A stretch of DNA of 64,000 nt. Origin: WTGU01 sp965242855 (GTDB lineage Bacteria; Pseudomonadota; Alphaproteobacteria; UBA828). The notes beneath the pieces were generated by a model. The model was not told the DNA's origin, searched no databases, and saw only the letters and a list, made by a program, of their open reading frames with translations. How positions within the stretch are numbered: position 1 is the stretch's first letter; the number at the start of each line of letters is the position of its first letter. Where the stretch lies: the NCBI GenBank assembly GCA_965242855.1, contig OZ251509.1, positions 2,232,001-2,296,000 of the forward strand, in the 5' to 3' direction. Shown here piece by piece: positions 1 through 8,154 of the stretch. A program made the translations under genes and the position numbers.

Positions 1-862
1 TGCGAGATAGTCGAGGACGTACTCGCGGGGGGTGAGGTCGATGGAGAGATCGTCCCACTCGGAAGCGGGGATGTCGGCGATGCGGCGCTCCATCAGCGCC
101 TCTCCGGTGGAGACCAGCTGGACGACGCAGGCGCGCCCCTCTTCGAGGTCCGCGTCGATGGCGCGGAACAGGGTGGGGCACTTCATGGCGGTGAGGAGGT
201 GTCCGAAGAAGCGCTGCTTGGCGGACTCGAAGGCCGAGAGCGCAGCCGACCTGGCGTTGCGGTTGAGTGTCTCCTCGCCCTGGACGATGCCGGTGGCCTT
301 CAGTGCCTCCTCGATGTTGGCGTGTATGACCTTGAAGGCGTCGGCATAGGCGTCGTAGATGCGGCGCTGCTCGGGGGTGAGCGCGTGTTCGAGGATGTCG
401 ACCTCGACGCCCTCGTAGGCGAGTGCGCGGGCTTGGTAGAGGCCGAGTGCCTTGAGATCGCGTGCGACCACTTCCATTGCGGCGACGCCGCCGGCCTCCA
501 TGGCGGTGACGAACGCGGCGCGGTTTTCGAAGGGGGTCTCGCCGGCGCCCCAGAGGCCGAGGCGCCGGGCGTAGGCGAGGCCGGGGACGGTGGTGGCGCC
601 GGTGGCGGAGACGTAGAGGACGCGGGCGTCGGGGAGTGCGTGCTGGAGGCGCAGCCCGGCGCGTCCCTGCCGCGAGGGCGCGACCTTGCCGCGCGCGCCT
701 GTGGAGCCTGCGGCGTTGGCCATGGCGTGGGCTTCGTCGAACACGATCACGCCGTCGAAGGCGTGACGGCTGTCCTCGTCGAGGCCGCCGGCGAGCCAAT
801 CGACGATCTGTTCGAGGCGCGAGCGCCTGCCCTGGCGGGCGGGGCTGCGGAGCGCCGCGTAG
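1..862 (-). pseudogene. Strawberry-notch-like helicase, C-terminal piece (cut by insertion)
   Basis: This is the downstream part of a strawberry-notch-type P-loop helicase. Reading on the minus strand gives a continuous frame starting ATYAALRSPARQG, then a Walker B/DEAH box (VIVFDEAHAMANAAG) and a motif III-like VLYVSATGATT. The frame runs off the window edge without a stop. The matching N-terminal half is at 47,131-49,051 and ends at ILFAT, exactly where this piece begins. Joining the two halves gives the uninterrupted family sequence ILFATYAALRS. The piece has no start codon or ribosome site of its own, so it is probably silent while the element is integrated. Family assignment is confident; loss of function is inferred. 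Confidence 0.85.
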
Positions 863-877
863 GTGGCGATAAGGATG
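863..877. repeat. Left attachment-site repeat (att)
   Basis: The sequence GTGGCGATAAGGATG matches GTGGCGAAGAGGATG at 47,130-47,144 in 13 of 15 positions and in the same orientation. The two copies lie precisely where the strawberry-notch reading frame is broken. The right copy encodes the family-typical ILFAT, so it is likely the original chromosomal or plasmid half-site; the left copy (ILIAT) probably comes from the element. Confidence 0.75.
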
Positions 878-956
878 TGTCAATTCCTCATCGCCGCCAA
901 GTATTCGATAACATCCTATACTTACAAGATATTCCTGCCGGATCGGCACGGTCCTG
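878..956. other. AT-rich left end of the integrated element
   Basis: About 80 bases of distinctly lower GC than the surroundings follow the left att repeat. No gene is visible. Such AT-rich ends usually hold recombinase and bending-protein sites, but no specific site can be proven here. Confidence 0.4.
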
Positions 957-1163
957 TCACGCCGGCCCTGGTCCCGTAAGCGTTCCGCAAGCGATCCGGT
1001 TCAGAACGGTGCGCACTCCAGCGCACCCGGCGCATAAACTCTCGTCTCGAATGGCCCAGGCTCCGACGGCTCCCTCGATCGTGCGCACACCGCCAAGCCG
1101 GAATGACGTGCCCACGCATTCGGCAAGGTCCGCAGGGTAGCTCGATAGCGCCGGGCCGGTCAT
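957..1163 (-). CDS. Small hypothetical protein (68 aa)
   Basis: I do not recognise this protein. Its ATG overlaps the stop of the upstream gene (1160-1459) in an ATGA arrangement, which suggests translational coupling. The product MTGPALSSYPADLAECVG... is mixed-composition and contains two cysteines (LCAGC). Its last codons overlap the 973-993 motif shared with the element's right end. It could be a chance frame; the ATGA overlap is the main support. Confidence 0.4.
   Translation of the reverse strand: MTGPALSSYPADLAECVGTSFRLGGVRTIEGAVGAWAIRDESLCAGCAGVRTVLNRIACGTLTGPGPA
973..993. repeat. Terminal motif, left copy (candidate recombinase arm site)
   Basis: The 21-bp sequence starting CCCGTAAGCGTT and ending AAGCG recurs at 46,946-46,966 with 19 of 21 matches and in the same orientation. 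One copy lies about 100 bp inside the left att repeat, the other about 165 bp inside the right one. A role as an integrase or excisionase arm site is an inference from position. Confidence 0.5.
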
Positions 1164-1459
1164 TGCGTCGGCGCTGTCGCCGCGCGCCATGCATCGCGGG
1201 CTTCCATGCACGCGAACACACTCGCCATTGCGGAGCGCGATAGCTCGCCAAGGCGATAGCGCCCGTCGATATGCTCCGCATCCGCCAGTGTGAGATACCG
1301 TTCGGCCACGCGGCCGCGCGCGACGGCAAGGCGGATCAAGGCGCCGGCATCGTGCGGGTCGCCCTCGCCCATGCGCCACGATGTTTCGAGTTTCTTGAGC
1401 GCGGCATCTACTTGCGCCCGCGATGCGCGCTGCTTGTCACGCGCCCGGTACGCCAGCAC
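1160..1459 (-). CDS. Hypothetical protein (99 aa), possibly 5'-truncated
   Basis: The protein is alpha-helical in character (QVDAALKKLETSW..., VAERYLTLADAEHIDGRY...). I do not recognise it. The only start in frame is a GTG at 1459, yet the frame stays open and protein-like further upstream (PAEWHEWIAPEDARV) until it meets the repeat mosaic. This suggests the original 5' end was replaced by repeat sequence. The stop overlaps the start of the next small ORF in an ATGA arrangement. Confidence 0.5.
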   Translation of the reverse strand: MLAYRARDKQRASRAQVDAALKKLETSWRMGEGDPHDAGALIRLAVARGRVAERYLTLADAEHIDGRYRLGELSRSAMASVFACMEARDAWRAATAPTQ

Positions 1460-1665
1460 GCGGGCATCTTCCGGCGCAATCCATTCATGCCATTCCGCGG
1501 GTTCGCCCGCGCCCGCCTCGAAGCCGGGAAGCGGCCGGGCCGGGTGCCTAGTCTAGGGAGTGCGGCGCCCGGCAAGCGCGCGTGAGCCGTCACGCCGGCG
1601 CCGTGATCAATCCGCCACTTGTCGCCCTGATGGATCACGACTTTTGTCCCCTTACACACCACGCA

Positions 1666-2152
1666 ACGGCCGCCAGCGAGCGCAACGCCGCCAGCCTTGA
1701 AGCCCGGTTCACGCCGGCGCCCGCCTCGAAGCGGCCGAACGTCGCCCCGCGCACGCACGCGCGCGCAAGGCAGACGTGCGCGGGCTATCCCTTGCGCGCC
1801 GGCGCTGAAGCCGTCACGATTGCGGCATGGCAGACACGGCCGCGTTCGATACGCTTGCCACGGCGCGCCGCCTCAAAGCGGCCGGCATCGCCGATGCGCA
1901 CGCCGAAGCGATTGCCGAAGCCCAAGCTGAAGCCGTCCGCGCCAGCCGTGGCGACCTTGCGAGCAAGGCAGACCTTTACCGCGCCATGCTCTGGCAATCC
2001 GCGTTCATGGTCGCCGTCGCCGCCGTCGCTATCGGCTTGATGCAGGCATTGGGCTAGGCGCCGCCGCCAGCCTCGAAGCGGCCGCGCCGGGCGCCTCGAA
2101 GCTCGCCAGTCTCGAAGCGGCCGGGCCGCGCCGGCGCCGCGCCAGGGAGCGC
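1666..2152. repeat. Long tandem repeat, copy A (487 bp)
   Basis: This block is nearly identical to 2,223-2,709, offset by 557 bp, with only two differences seen near the distal end. Each copy carries one complete small DUF1640-like gene. The near identity implies a recent duplication. Confidence 0.9.
1827..2057 (+). CDS. DUF1640-like (CCDC90-type) small membrane protein, copy A
   Basis: The 76-residue product starts MADTAAFDTLATARRLKAAG and continues with an alternating helical stretch (IADAHAEAIAEAQAEAV) and a K-A-D-L segment. It ends in a hydrophobic helix at about residues 57-75 (AFMVAVAAVAIGLMQAL). This matches the ordinary layout of bacterial DUF1640 proteins: an N-terminal head, a coiled coil and a C-terminal membrane anchor. 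It is shorter than usual because most of the coiled coil is missing. Such proteins are common on phages and mobile elements, and their role is unknown. An identical copy follows at 2,384-2,614. Confidence 0.65.
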   Translation: MADTAAFDTLATARRLKAAGIADAHAEAIAEAQAEAVRASRGDLASKADLYRAMLWQSAFMVAVAAVAIGLMQALG

Positions 2153-2222
2153 CCACAGCACGCGATTGACGCGCGCCGGGTCCCAAAGCCAGCCCATGCC
2201 GACGCCCGCACACGGCGCCCAC

Positions 2223-2709
2223 ACGGCCGCCAGCGAGCGCAACGCCGCCAGCCTTGAAGCCCGGTTCACGCCGGCGCCCGCCTCGAAGCGGCCGAACGTC
2301 GCCCCGCGCACGCACGCGCGCGCAAGGCAGACGTGCGCGGGCTATCCCTTGCGCGCCGGCGCTGAAGCCGTCACGATTGCGGCATGGCAGACACGGCCGC
2401 GTTCGATACGCTTGCCACGGCGCGCCGCCTCAAAGCGGCCGGCATCGCCGATGCGCACGCCGAAGCGATTGCCGAAGCCCAAGCTGAAGCCGTCCGCGCC
2501 AGCCGTGGCGACCTTGCGAGCAAGGCAGACCTTTACCGCGCCATGCTCTGGCAATCCGCGTTCATGGTCGCCGTCGCCGCCGTCGCTATCGGCTTGATGC
2601 AGGCATTGGGCTAGGCGCCGCCGCCAGCCTCGAAGCGGCCGCGCCGGGCGCCTCGAAGCTCGCCAGTCTCGAAGCGGCCGGGCCGCGCCGACGCCGCGCC
2701 AAGGAGCGC
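2223..2709. repeat. Long tandem repeat, copy B (487 bp)
   Basis: This is the second copy of the block at 1,666-2,152. A 70-bp spacer (2,153-2,222) separates the copies. Beyond 2,709 the sequence diverges into other members of the short-repeat mosaic. Confidence 0.9.
2384..2614 (+). CDS. DUF1640-like small membrane protein, copy B
   Basis: The product is residue-for-residue identical to the protein encoded at 1,827-2,057, because the whole surrounding block is duplicated. It has the same head, short coiled coil and C-terminal membrane helix. Two identical copies of such a short protein could raise dosage or may simply reflect a recent tandem duplication. Confidence 0.65.
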   Translation: MADTAAFDTLATARRLKAAGIADAHAEAIAEAQAEAVRASRGDLASKADLYRAMLWQSAFMVAVAAVAIGLMQALG

Positions 2710-2922
2710 CGCCCGTGCGCATCCGCCCGGCGCCGGGTCCCAAGCCGCCAGCCCATGCCGGCGCCCGCACGGGCCGCCAGCGAGCGCAACGCCGCCAGCC
2801 TCGAAGCCGAAGTAGCCACGCATGGCTACTTTGCCGCGCCCGGCAAGCCCGCCAGTCTCGAAGCCCGGTTCACGCCGGTGCCCGCCTCGAAGCGCCCGCC
2901 CCGGCGCGCCGGTCATTCAGGC

Positions 2923-3159
2923 TCAGTCATCAAGCGTGAAGCGCCGATAGGAGCGCGCGCCGATACGGCTTGCGCGGGTTCGCACCGCCCCATAGGAGCG
3001 CCCGATTTTCTCTGCCAGCTTGGCCAAGCGCCGTTCATAGGCGTCACCGAAGCGCTTGTTGTATCGGTTCACAATGCCGCGTCGCCAATCGGCGTTCGCT
3101 GCCGCCGCTTCACGAATCGCGTTGTCTTCCGCCGCCGTCCATGGGCGCCCCGCCATCAC
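2923..3159 (-). CDS. Small Myb/SANT-like DNA-binding protein
   Basis: The 78-residue basic protein begins MMAGRPWTAAEDNAIREAAA, the tryptophan-acidic signature of a SANT/Myb helix. It continues to a recognition-like helix (LAKLAEKIGRSYGAVRTRASRIG). Proteins of this shape occur in phages and plasmids as small regulators. An excellent sigma-70-type promoter lies just upstream (3,190-3,218), and an AAAGGG ribosome site precedes the first ATG. It stands alone between repeat blocks. The DNA-binding role is inferred from the motif only. Confidence 0.65.
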   Translation of the reverse strand: MMAGRPWTAAEDNAIREAAAANADWRRGIVNRYNKRFGDAYERRLAKLAEKIGRSYGAVRTRASRIGARSYRRFTLDD

Positions 3160-3189
3160 ACCGCCCTTTCATGCATCACCGTTCGCGCG

Positions 3190-3218
3190 CATATAGGGCC
3201 GTCGCTATCTTGTGTCAA
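3190..3218 (-). promoter_or_regulatory. Sigma-70-type promoter of the Myb-like gene
   Basis: On the minus strand TTGACA (3,213-3,218) is followed by a 17-bp spacer and TATATG (3,190-3,195), about 30 bp before the ATG at 3,159. This is a near-consensus arrangement and stands out in such GC-rich DNA. Confidence 0.7.
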
Positions 3219-3424
3219 TCCCTAATGTAACAAGTTAGATCACCCTTGTTTCATGCTGGGCAGGGCCGCCAGCCTCGAAGCCCGGTTCGCGCCCGCGCCC
3301 GCCTCGAAGCTCGCCAGTCTCGAAGCGGCCGCGCCGGCGCCGAAGCACGCCGCGCCGCGCCAGGGATCGCCCACAGCACGCGATTGACGGGCGCCGGGTC
3401 CCAGCACGCCGGGCCGCTACTGCT

Positions 3425-3675
3425 TAGCCATCCACCACCCACCTCGATGATCGTCCCATTCACCAGCGCCACCCCGAGGCCCGCCTCGTCCAATCCGAGC
3501 ATCTCGCCGGCCAGCAGCCGGAAGGCCTTGCGTTCGTCCCGACGGAGGTTCTCCCGATCGTTCTTCGCAAGGCCGTAGCCGAAGAACGCGCGCTCGCCCC
3601 GGCGAAACAGCACGATGGCGCGGAACCCGCCGGACCTGCCCTGCCCCCTTCGCGCGGTCGCGCCGTCGAGAGTCC
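3425..3675 (-). pseudogene. RelE/HigB-type toxin remnant
   Basis: The minus-strand frame reads RRGQGRSGGFRAIVLFRRGERAFFGYG and then LAKNDRENLRRDERKAFRLLAGEML. This is the hallmark C-terminal two-thirds of the RelE-family toxins that begin with about 40 residues ahead of KSGGFR. Those N-terminal residues are absent; the upstream frame is low-complexity and unlike the family. Downstream an antitoxin-like start (ATG at 3,431) overlaps the toxin end but reaches a stop after four codons, where the repeat mosaic begins. Both partners of the module therefore appear broken. Confidence 0.65.
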
Positions 3676-3761
3676 GTGTTGGGCCGTGATCGGGGCGGCG
3701 GTCGGGTGTCCGCGAGGGCGTCCCCGCCGCTCCCGACCACGGACCAGGCGGAGACGGAACC

Positions 3762-4082
3762 ATGCGGACGGCAACCATCCCCCACCGCAACACGCAGACT
3801 TTCCTCACCCACATCTTCGGCCCCGGCCTCGACGACGACCGCTACCTGGTCGAGCGCTTCCGGTCCATGGCCGACGGCGAGATACGCCGCCGGGCCGGCG
3901 CCGAGCCGCCGGCGAAGGGCCGGCGCAAGGCGAAGGGGGAGATCGCGTCCTTGCGGGCGGTCCAGCGGATGCGGCCCGCGCGCAACGAGATCATCGTCTG
4001 CACCGGAATGCGCCTCAAGGGCGGCGTCCAGTACTGGGGCGACCTCGCCACCGGCCTGTTCGTGGAGCGCAAGCGGGGCTGA
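3762..4082 (+). CDS. Hypothetical protein (106 aa)
   Basis: I do not recognise this protein. It starts at an ATG preceded by a purine-rich GGAGACGGA ribosome site. The sequence has a basic middle (RRAGAEPPAKGRRKAKGEIASL) and a beta-rich end (EIIVCTGMRLKGGVQYWGDLATGLF). It is followed 87 bp later by the zinc-ribbon gene on the same strand, so the two may be co-transcribed. Confidence 0.6.
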   Translation: MRTATIPHRNTQTFLTHIFGPGLDDDRYLVERFRSMADGEIRRRAGAEPPAKGRRKAKGEIASLRAVQRMRPARNEIIVCTGMRLKGGVQYWGDLATGLFVERKRG

Positions 4083-4169
4083 GCGACGCTCTCCGGGGAC
4101 GCCCCGCCGGCCCCGCGCCGGCCGGGCGTCTTTCGCCTGGACTTCAACTCCGGCCGGGAGGACGCCGCC

Positions 4170-5177
4170 ATGGCCTACAGGAACCCCGAGGAGGGCCGTG
4201 CGCGCGACCGGGAACGGTTCCGGCGGCGCACCGCCGAGCGTATCGCCCAGGGCCTGTGCCCGAAGTGCGGCAAGGCGCCGCCCGAACCCGAACGCCGGCT
4301 GTGCGCGCCCTGCGCCGAGAAGCGGCGCGTCGCCGAGCGCGTCCGGGACGCGAAGCGCAGGGCCGCCGGCAAGCCCCGCTACAGGAACCCCGAGAAGGAA
4401 CGCGCGCGTGACCGGGAGCGCTCCCGGCGGCGCACTGCCGAGCGCCTCGCCCGGGGCTTGTGCCCGAAGTGCGGCAAGGCGCCGCTCGCGCCCGATCGCA
4501 CCTTGTGCCGATGTTGCACCGAGAAGCGGCGTGCGGGCGAGCGCGCCCGGTATGCGAAGGGCAAGGCCGCGGGCAAGCTCTACGGCGGGCGCGACCCGAA
4601 GGAGCGGCGGCGCACCGCGCGCGGCAGGACCAGGCGGCGCTACGATGCCCGCTGCGAGGCCGGCCTGTGCACCCGGTGCGGCCTGCGCCCGCCGGTCGAG
4701 GGCCACACGGCCTGCGAGCCGTGCCGCGATGCGAGACGCGCGGGCGAACGGGAACGGTATGCCGCGCGTCGTGCGGGCGGCCTGTGCGGTCGATGCGGAG
4801 AGACCGCGTTCGACGGCGCCTCGCGCTGCGGCCGCTGCGCCGCGCTGGAGGCCGGGGGCCATCGGCGGAAGAACGCCGCCGGCCGCAAGCGCTACGCCGC
4901 GCGACGGGCGCGGGGCGAGTGTACAGACTGCGGAGCCCCGTCGCAGGGCGCGGCGCGGTGCGAACCGTGCGCCCGCAGGTCGTATGAGCGTTCCGATCAC
5001 TTCCGCGGCCTGCCGCCGTTTCCGCCGAGCTACACGGTCATCGAGATCGCGACGGGCGAGGAGCACGGGACGTTCGAGAGCCCGGCCGAGGTGGCGGCGT
5101 GCTTGGCCTTCGCGCGGCTCTCGCCCGACGAGGTGGAGATCGTGTCGGACGTCCCGGCCATAGCGGCCTCGTGGTGA
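4170..5177 (+). CDS. Multi-zinc-ribbon protein (335 aa, five Cys4 modules)
   Basis: The protein is built of repeated units in which a CxxCG knuckle is followed 9-13 residues later by a second CxxC. Five such modules can be read: CPKCGKAPPEPERRLCAPC, CPKCGKAPLAPDRTLCRCC, CTRCGLRPPVEGHTACEPC, CGRCGETAFDGASRCGRC and CTDCGAPSQGAARCEPC. They are joined by very basic linkers (RARDRERFRRRTAER). A non-repetitive C-terminal tail (about residues 285-335) ends VEIVSDVPAIAASW. This layout suggests a nucleic-acid-binding scaffold. No catalytic motif is visible, and I know no named family for it. Confidence 0.75.
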   Translation: MAYRNPEEGRARDRERFRRRTAERIAQGLCPKCGKAPPEPERRLCAPCAEKRRVAERVRDAKRRAAGKPRYRNPEKERARDRERSRRRTAERLARGLCPKCGKAPLAPDRTLCRCCTEKRRAGERARYAKGKAAGKLYGGRDPKERRRTARGRTRRRYDARCEAGLCTRCGLRPPVEGHTACEPCRDARRAGERERYAARRAGGLCGRCGETAFDGASRCGRCAALEAGGHRRKNAAGRKRYAARRARGECTDCGAPSQGAARCEPCARRSYERSDHFRGLPPFPPSYTVIEIATGEEHGTFESPAEVAACLAFARLSPDEVEIVSDVPAIAASW

Positions 5178-5554
5178 TCGGCGTTCGACGGAGCCGCTCG
5201 GACACGGGCGGGCCGGCGAACGACGGCGGCGCGTTCACCGAAGCGAAGAACCGCAGGCGTCACTCGCGTCACGGGAGAGCGGTCCGTATGCCGGGGCTGG
5301 CCCCAACCCTGCCACGGGCGCGCGGCAGGTCCCAAAGGGAGCCACGCGGGTTGCCCGTCTTGCCCGGCCGCGGCCGGAAGGGCCGCGATCCCGGGGTCGG
5401 TCCGGCGGCAGGCGATCGCCGCGGCCCGTCCGGCGCGGTTCCCGGGACCGGAAAGACCAGGAAGGGGAAGCCCGGAGGAGGATGAGCGCTCCGAGGGCGG
5501 GAGGGAGCCTCCCACCCGCCGGCGTTCCTGAACCCTCCATCGCAGGAGCTTCCC
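5178..5554. other. Intergenic stretch without recognised gene
   Basis: About 375 bases separate the zinc-ribbon gene from the next small gene. The sequence is GC-rich and carries no convincing coding frame, palindrome or promoter that I can support. Confidence 0.5.
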
Positions 5555-5728
5555 ATGTTCGACGACCACTTCGAGACACCGACCGCCGCCGTCGCCGGTT
5601 TCGCCGACGGCGACGACGACCTCTCGCCTCCCTTCGCCGGCGACGGGCTACTGGCCGAAATCGGACTGTCGGTCCGGGCGATCCGCGAACTCCGAGGCCT
5701 CCCTCCCGGCCCCGGCGCGGACGGATGA
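5555..5728 (+). CDS. Small acidic hypothetical protein (57 aa)
   Basis: The frame begins ATG with an AGGAG ribosome site eight bases upstream and ends TGA before ssb. The product is acidic at its N-terminus (MFDDHFETPTAAVAGFADGDDD) and ends with a helix-like SVRAIRELRGLPPGP. It precedes ssb by about 100 bp on the same strand. I do not recognise a family. Confidence 0.5.
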   Translation: MFDDHFETPTAAVAGFADGDDDLSPPFAGDGLLAEIGLSVRAIRELRGLPPGPGADG

Positions 5729-5834
5729 CGGGAGTTGGAGAAGGGCTTGGAGAAGGGTGAACGGGAAGGGATCGAGAGAGACCCGGCTCGTTCGCCAACC
5801 CAACGTCATCAACCAGGACCACAAGGAGATCGTC

Positions 5835-6302
5835 ATGTCCTTCGGATTGAACCGCGCGCAGGTGATCGGGCGCCTCGGCGCCGACGCCATCGTCAACCAC
5901 CTCGCCTCCGGCGGCAGGGTGGCGAACCTGTCGATCGCCACCGACGAGGGCTACATCGACAAGGCCAGCGGTGAGCGCCGCGAGCGCACGGAGTGGCACC
6001 GGGTGGTGACCTTCCAGGAAGGGCTGATCGGGATGCTGGAGAAGCACGCTCGGAAGGGCCGTCTGGTCTACGTCGAGGGCAAGCTGCAGACCCGCCGGTG
6101 GCGCAAGGAGGGCGAGGGGAGCGACCGCTACTCGACCGAGATCATGCTGGTCCCGGGCGGTCGTGTGCAGTTCCTCGACAAGCCCAACGGCGCCCCCGCC
6201 CCGGCGGCGGAGCCGGCGACGGCGCCCGCCGGCGGCGAGGCCGCGCGGGTCGCCGCCGAGACCCCGGCGGCGGGCGAGAGCGGCGACGAAATCCCGTTCT
6301 AG
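5835..6302 (+). CDS. ssb: Single-stranded DNA-binding protein
   Basis: The 155-residue product has the SSB OB-fold (NRAQVIGRLGADAIVNHL, then TEWHRVVTFQ and GRLVYVEGKLQTRRW). A proline/alanine-rich linker leads to the acidic tip GDEIPF, the conserved tail that recruits repair and replication proteins. The ATG at 5,835 is chosen because AAGGAG sits seven bases upstream; a longer in-frame extension lacks family similarity. Plasmid-borne SSBs coat the incoming strand after conjugation. It heads the plus-strand establishment block, and a strong terminator follows at 6,329. Confidence 0.95.
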   Translation: MSFGLNRAQVIGRLGADAIVNHLASGGRVANLSIATDEGYIDKASGERRERTEWHRVVTFQEGLIGMLEKHARKGRLVYVEGKLQTRRWRKEGEGSDRYSTEIMLVPGGRVQFLDKPNGAPAPAAEPATAPAGGEAARVAAETPAAGESGDEIPF

Positions 6303-6328
6303 CGGACCTTCCTCTCCTCCCTCCCGAC

Positions 6329-6362
6329 GGGGCCGGCGCCTTGCGGCGTCGGCCCCCTTTTT
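6329..6362 (+). terminator. Rho-independent terminator after ssb
   Basis: A 12-bp GC-rich stem (GGGGCCGGCGCC pairing with GGCGTCGGCCCC, one G-T pair) with a TTGC loop is followed by a T-run. It lies 27 bp after the ssb stop and fits an intrinsic terminator. Confidence 0.8.
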
Positions 6363-6466
6363 GCCCCCCGCTCGGAGGCCACCGCCTCTCGCCCCCGGCT
6401 GGCGGGGCGGCGAAAGGCAGAGCGAAGCGGTGCGTCGAGTGCGACGAGTTCGCATTGGAGAGCATC

Positions 6467-7027
6467 ATGAGCATCTTCGAACAGGGGGCGGCGATCGTCC
6501 CCGACTGCATCACCGAGGCCGAGGAGCGCCGCATCCTCTACCGCATCGACCGGGCGCCCTGGTCCGACGACCTCGGGCGCAGGGTGCAACAGTACGGGTT
6601 CCGCTACGACTACCGGAATCACGATCCGAACCGGCGCGCTCCCGCAGCCGAGTTCCCGCGCTGGGCCGAGGTCATGGCCCGGCGCCTCCTGCCCCTGTTC
6701 GACGGCGTGACGCCCGAGCAGTGCATCGTGAACGAGTACCGCCCCGGACAGGGGATCGGGATGCACGCCGACCACGCGGCGTTCGGTCCGGTGATCGTGT
6801 CGCTTTCCCTGGGCGCCGCATGGCGGATGCAGTTCCGTCGGCGCCGCGTCCGGCCCTATCGCCGCGACGGCCTGCCCTCCGACGAGTTCGCCGTGCTACC
6901 CCGCCGCTCCGCGCTGGTCCTGCGCGGCGCCGCGCGGCGGGACTGGATGCACGGCATCGACCGTGCGGCCAACGCCGGGCGGCGAACCACGCGCGTCTCC
7001 GCGACCTTCCGGACGCTCGCCGGATAG
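6467..7027 (+). CDS. AlkB-like 2-oxoglutarate/Fe(II) dioxygenase
   Basis: The 186-residue protein carries the full AlkB signature: N-E-Y ahead of the active site, H100-A-D102 as the first two iron ligands, H162 as the third, and R-V-S-A-T-F-R near the C-terminus for 2-oxoglutarate binding. The family oxidatively removes alkyl lesions from DNA bases, preferring single strands. Its place next to ssb fits protection of single-stranded transferred DNA. The ATG at 6,467 has GGAG nine bases upstream. An alternative is an AlkB homolog with another substrate. Confidence 0.88.
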   Translation: MSIFEQGAAIVPDCITEAEERRILYRIDRAPWSDDLGRRVQQYGFRYDYRNHDPNRRAPAAEFPRWAEVMARRLLPLFDGVTPEQCIVNEYRPGQGIGMHADHAAFGPVIVSLSLGAAWRMQFRRRRVRPYRRDGLPSDEFAVLPRRSALVLRGAARRDWMHGIDRAANAGRRTTRVSATFRTLAG

Positions 7028-7176
7028 CCCGCTCCACGGGCCCCGCCCCGCCCGAGAAAGGGCGGCGGCGCTTGCGCTTCGCGCATCGATCCTCATCGCC
7101 GCGCGCTCGCCGTGCGTCGGCGAGAGGCGCGGGGCGGGCCGGGCCGGTGCGTCCCGCAATGCCGGAGGGAGCCGCC

Positions 7177-8154
7177 ATGAACGCCACCGACATCGCCGCC
7201 GCCCTCGCCGGGCGCGCCGAGCAGGTCTGCCGGCGCTACCTTCCCGACGGCCGCAGGCAGGGCCGCTACTGGACCGCCGGCGACGTCCACGGCGCCAAGG
7301 GCCGCTCTCTCTTCGTCCGCCTCGCCCCTCCCGGCATCCCCGGCAAGTGGACCGACGCCGCCACCGGCGAGCACGGCGACCTGCTCGACCTCATCCGCCT
7401 CGGCATCGGCGCGACCTCCCTCCGCCCGGCCCTCGATGAAGCCCGCGCCTTCCTCGCCGTGCCGACGGTTCCCGCCGGCGGCGAGGCCGCCGCATACGAC
7501 CGCGTACAGGCCGCACGCCGCCTCTGGCGCGCGTGCCGCTCCATCGACGGCACCCATGCCGAGGCCTACCTCCGGGCCCGCGCCATCCACCGCTGCCGCT
7601 TTCCCACTCTGCGCTTCCATCCCGCCCTCAACTACCGAGACCGGCACGGCTTCCGCCGCCTGCCGGCGCTGGTCGCCGCCGTCGCCGGCGACGACGGCGC
7701 CATCGGCGGTATTCATCGCACTTGGCTCGACCCGGCCGCACCCGCCAAGGCTGCGGTCTCATCTCCGCGCAAGGCCCTCGGCCGCGTCCATGGCCGCGCC
7801 GTCCGCTTCGGCAATCTCGAACGCCAAACCCTGCTGGTCGGCGAGGGCATCGAGACCGTGCTCTCCCTGGTCACGGCGGTTCCCGCCATCCCCGCCGCCG
7901 CCGCCCTCTCGGCCGGAAGCCTCGCCGCCTTCGCCCCGCCTTCCGGCCTCGCCCGCCTCGTCGTCGCCCGCGACAACGACCCGGAGGGCGCACAAGCCGC
8001 CCAACGCCTCCGGCGGCGCTGTCGGGGCCTTGGCATCCCCACCGCCGTCGTCGTCCCCGAGCGCGGCGACTTCAACGACGACCTGATCGCCTTCGGCCCG
8101 CAGGCGCTCGCCGCCAGGGTCGCGCCCCTGTTCCATCCCATCCACCGATGTTGA
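7177..8154 (+). CDS. Toprim-domain primase-like protein
   Basis: The 325-residue product has an N-terminal region of the kind found in plasmid and phage primase/helicase proteins (YLPDGRRQGRYWTAGDV... GKWTDAATGEHGDLLDLI). A C-terminal Toprim domain follows, with the conserved glutamate in LLVGEGIETVLSL (about residue 225) and the acidic pair in VVARDNDPEG (about 268). No helicase domain is attached, as is usual for these stand-alone plasmid proteins. GGAGGGA precedes the ATG. Primase activity on incoming single strands is inferred from family and context. Confidence 0.85.
   Translation: MNATDIAAALAGRAEQVCRRYLPDGRRQGRYWTAGDVHGAKGRSLFVRLAPPGIPGKWTDAATGEHGDLLDLIRLGIGATSLRPALDEARAFLAVPTVPAGGEAAAYDRVQAARRLWRACRSIDGTHAEAYLRARAIHRCRFPTLRFHPALNYRDRHGFRRLPALVAAVAGDDGAIGGIHRTWLDPAAPAKAAVSSPRKALGRVHGRAVRFGNLERQTLLVGEGIETVLSLVTAVPAIPAAAALSAGSLAAFAPPSGLARLVVARDNDPEGAQAAQRLRRRCRGLGIPTAVVVPERGDFNDDLIAFGPQALAARVAPLFHPIHRC

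Larger units (their letters stand above)
1500..3424. repeat. Mosaic of short repeats built on a CTCGAAGC core
   Basis: This stretch is packed with variants of CGCC(C/A)GCCTCGAAGC, CGCCAGTCTCGAAGCGG and related strings, sometimes spaced by only tens of bases. Larger blocks recur too: a segment containing CAGCACGCGATTGACG occurs near 2,152-2,187 and again near 3,370-3,405. A perfect hairpin, AAGTAGCCA-CGCA-TGGCTACTT, lies at 2,810-2,831. The mosaic interrupts or abuts several genes (the 1160 gene and the toxin remnant at 3,425), so it looks like the product of repeated local duplication or insertion. Confidence 0.7.

Noticed and set aside
863..877. Integration at a tRNA gene
   Set aside because: No tRNA is visible at either end; the junctions fall in the helicase coding sequence.
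3417..5066. Minus-strand frame of 549 codons opposite the zinc-ribbon gene
   Set aside because: It is the antisense of the repetitive zinc-ribbon sequence, with low-complexity alanine/arginine composition.
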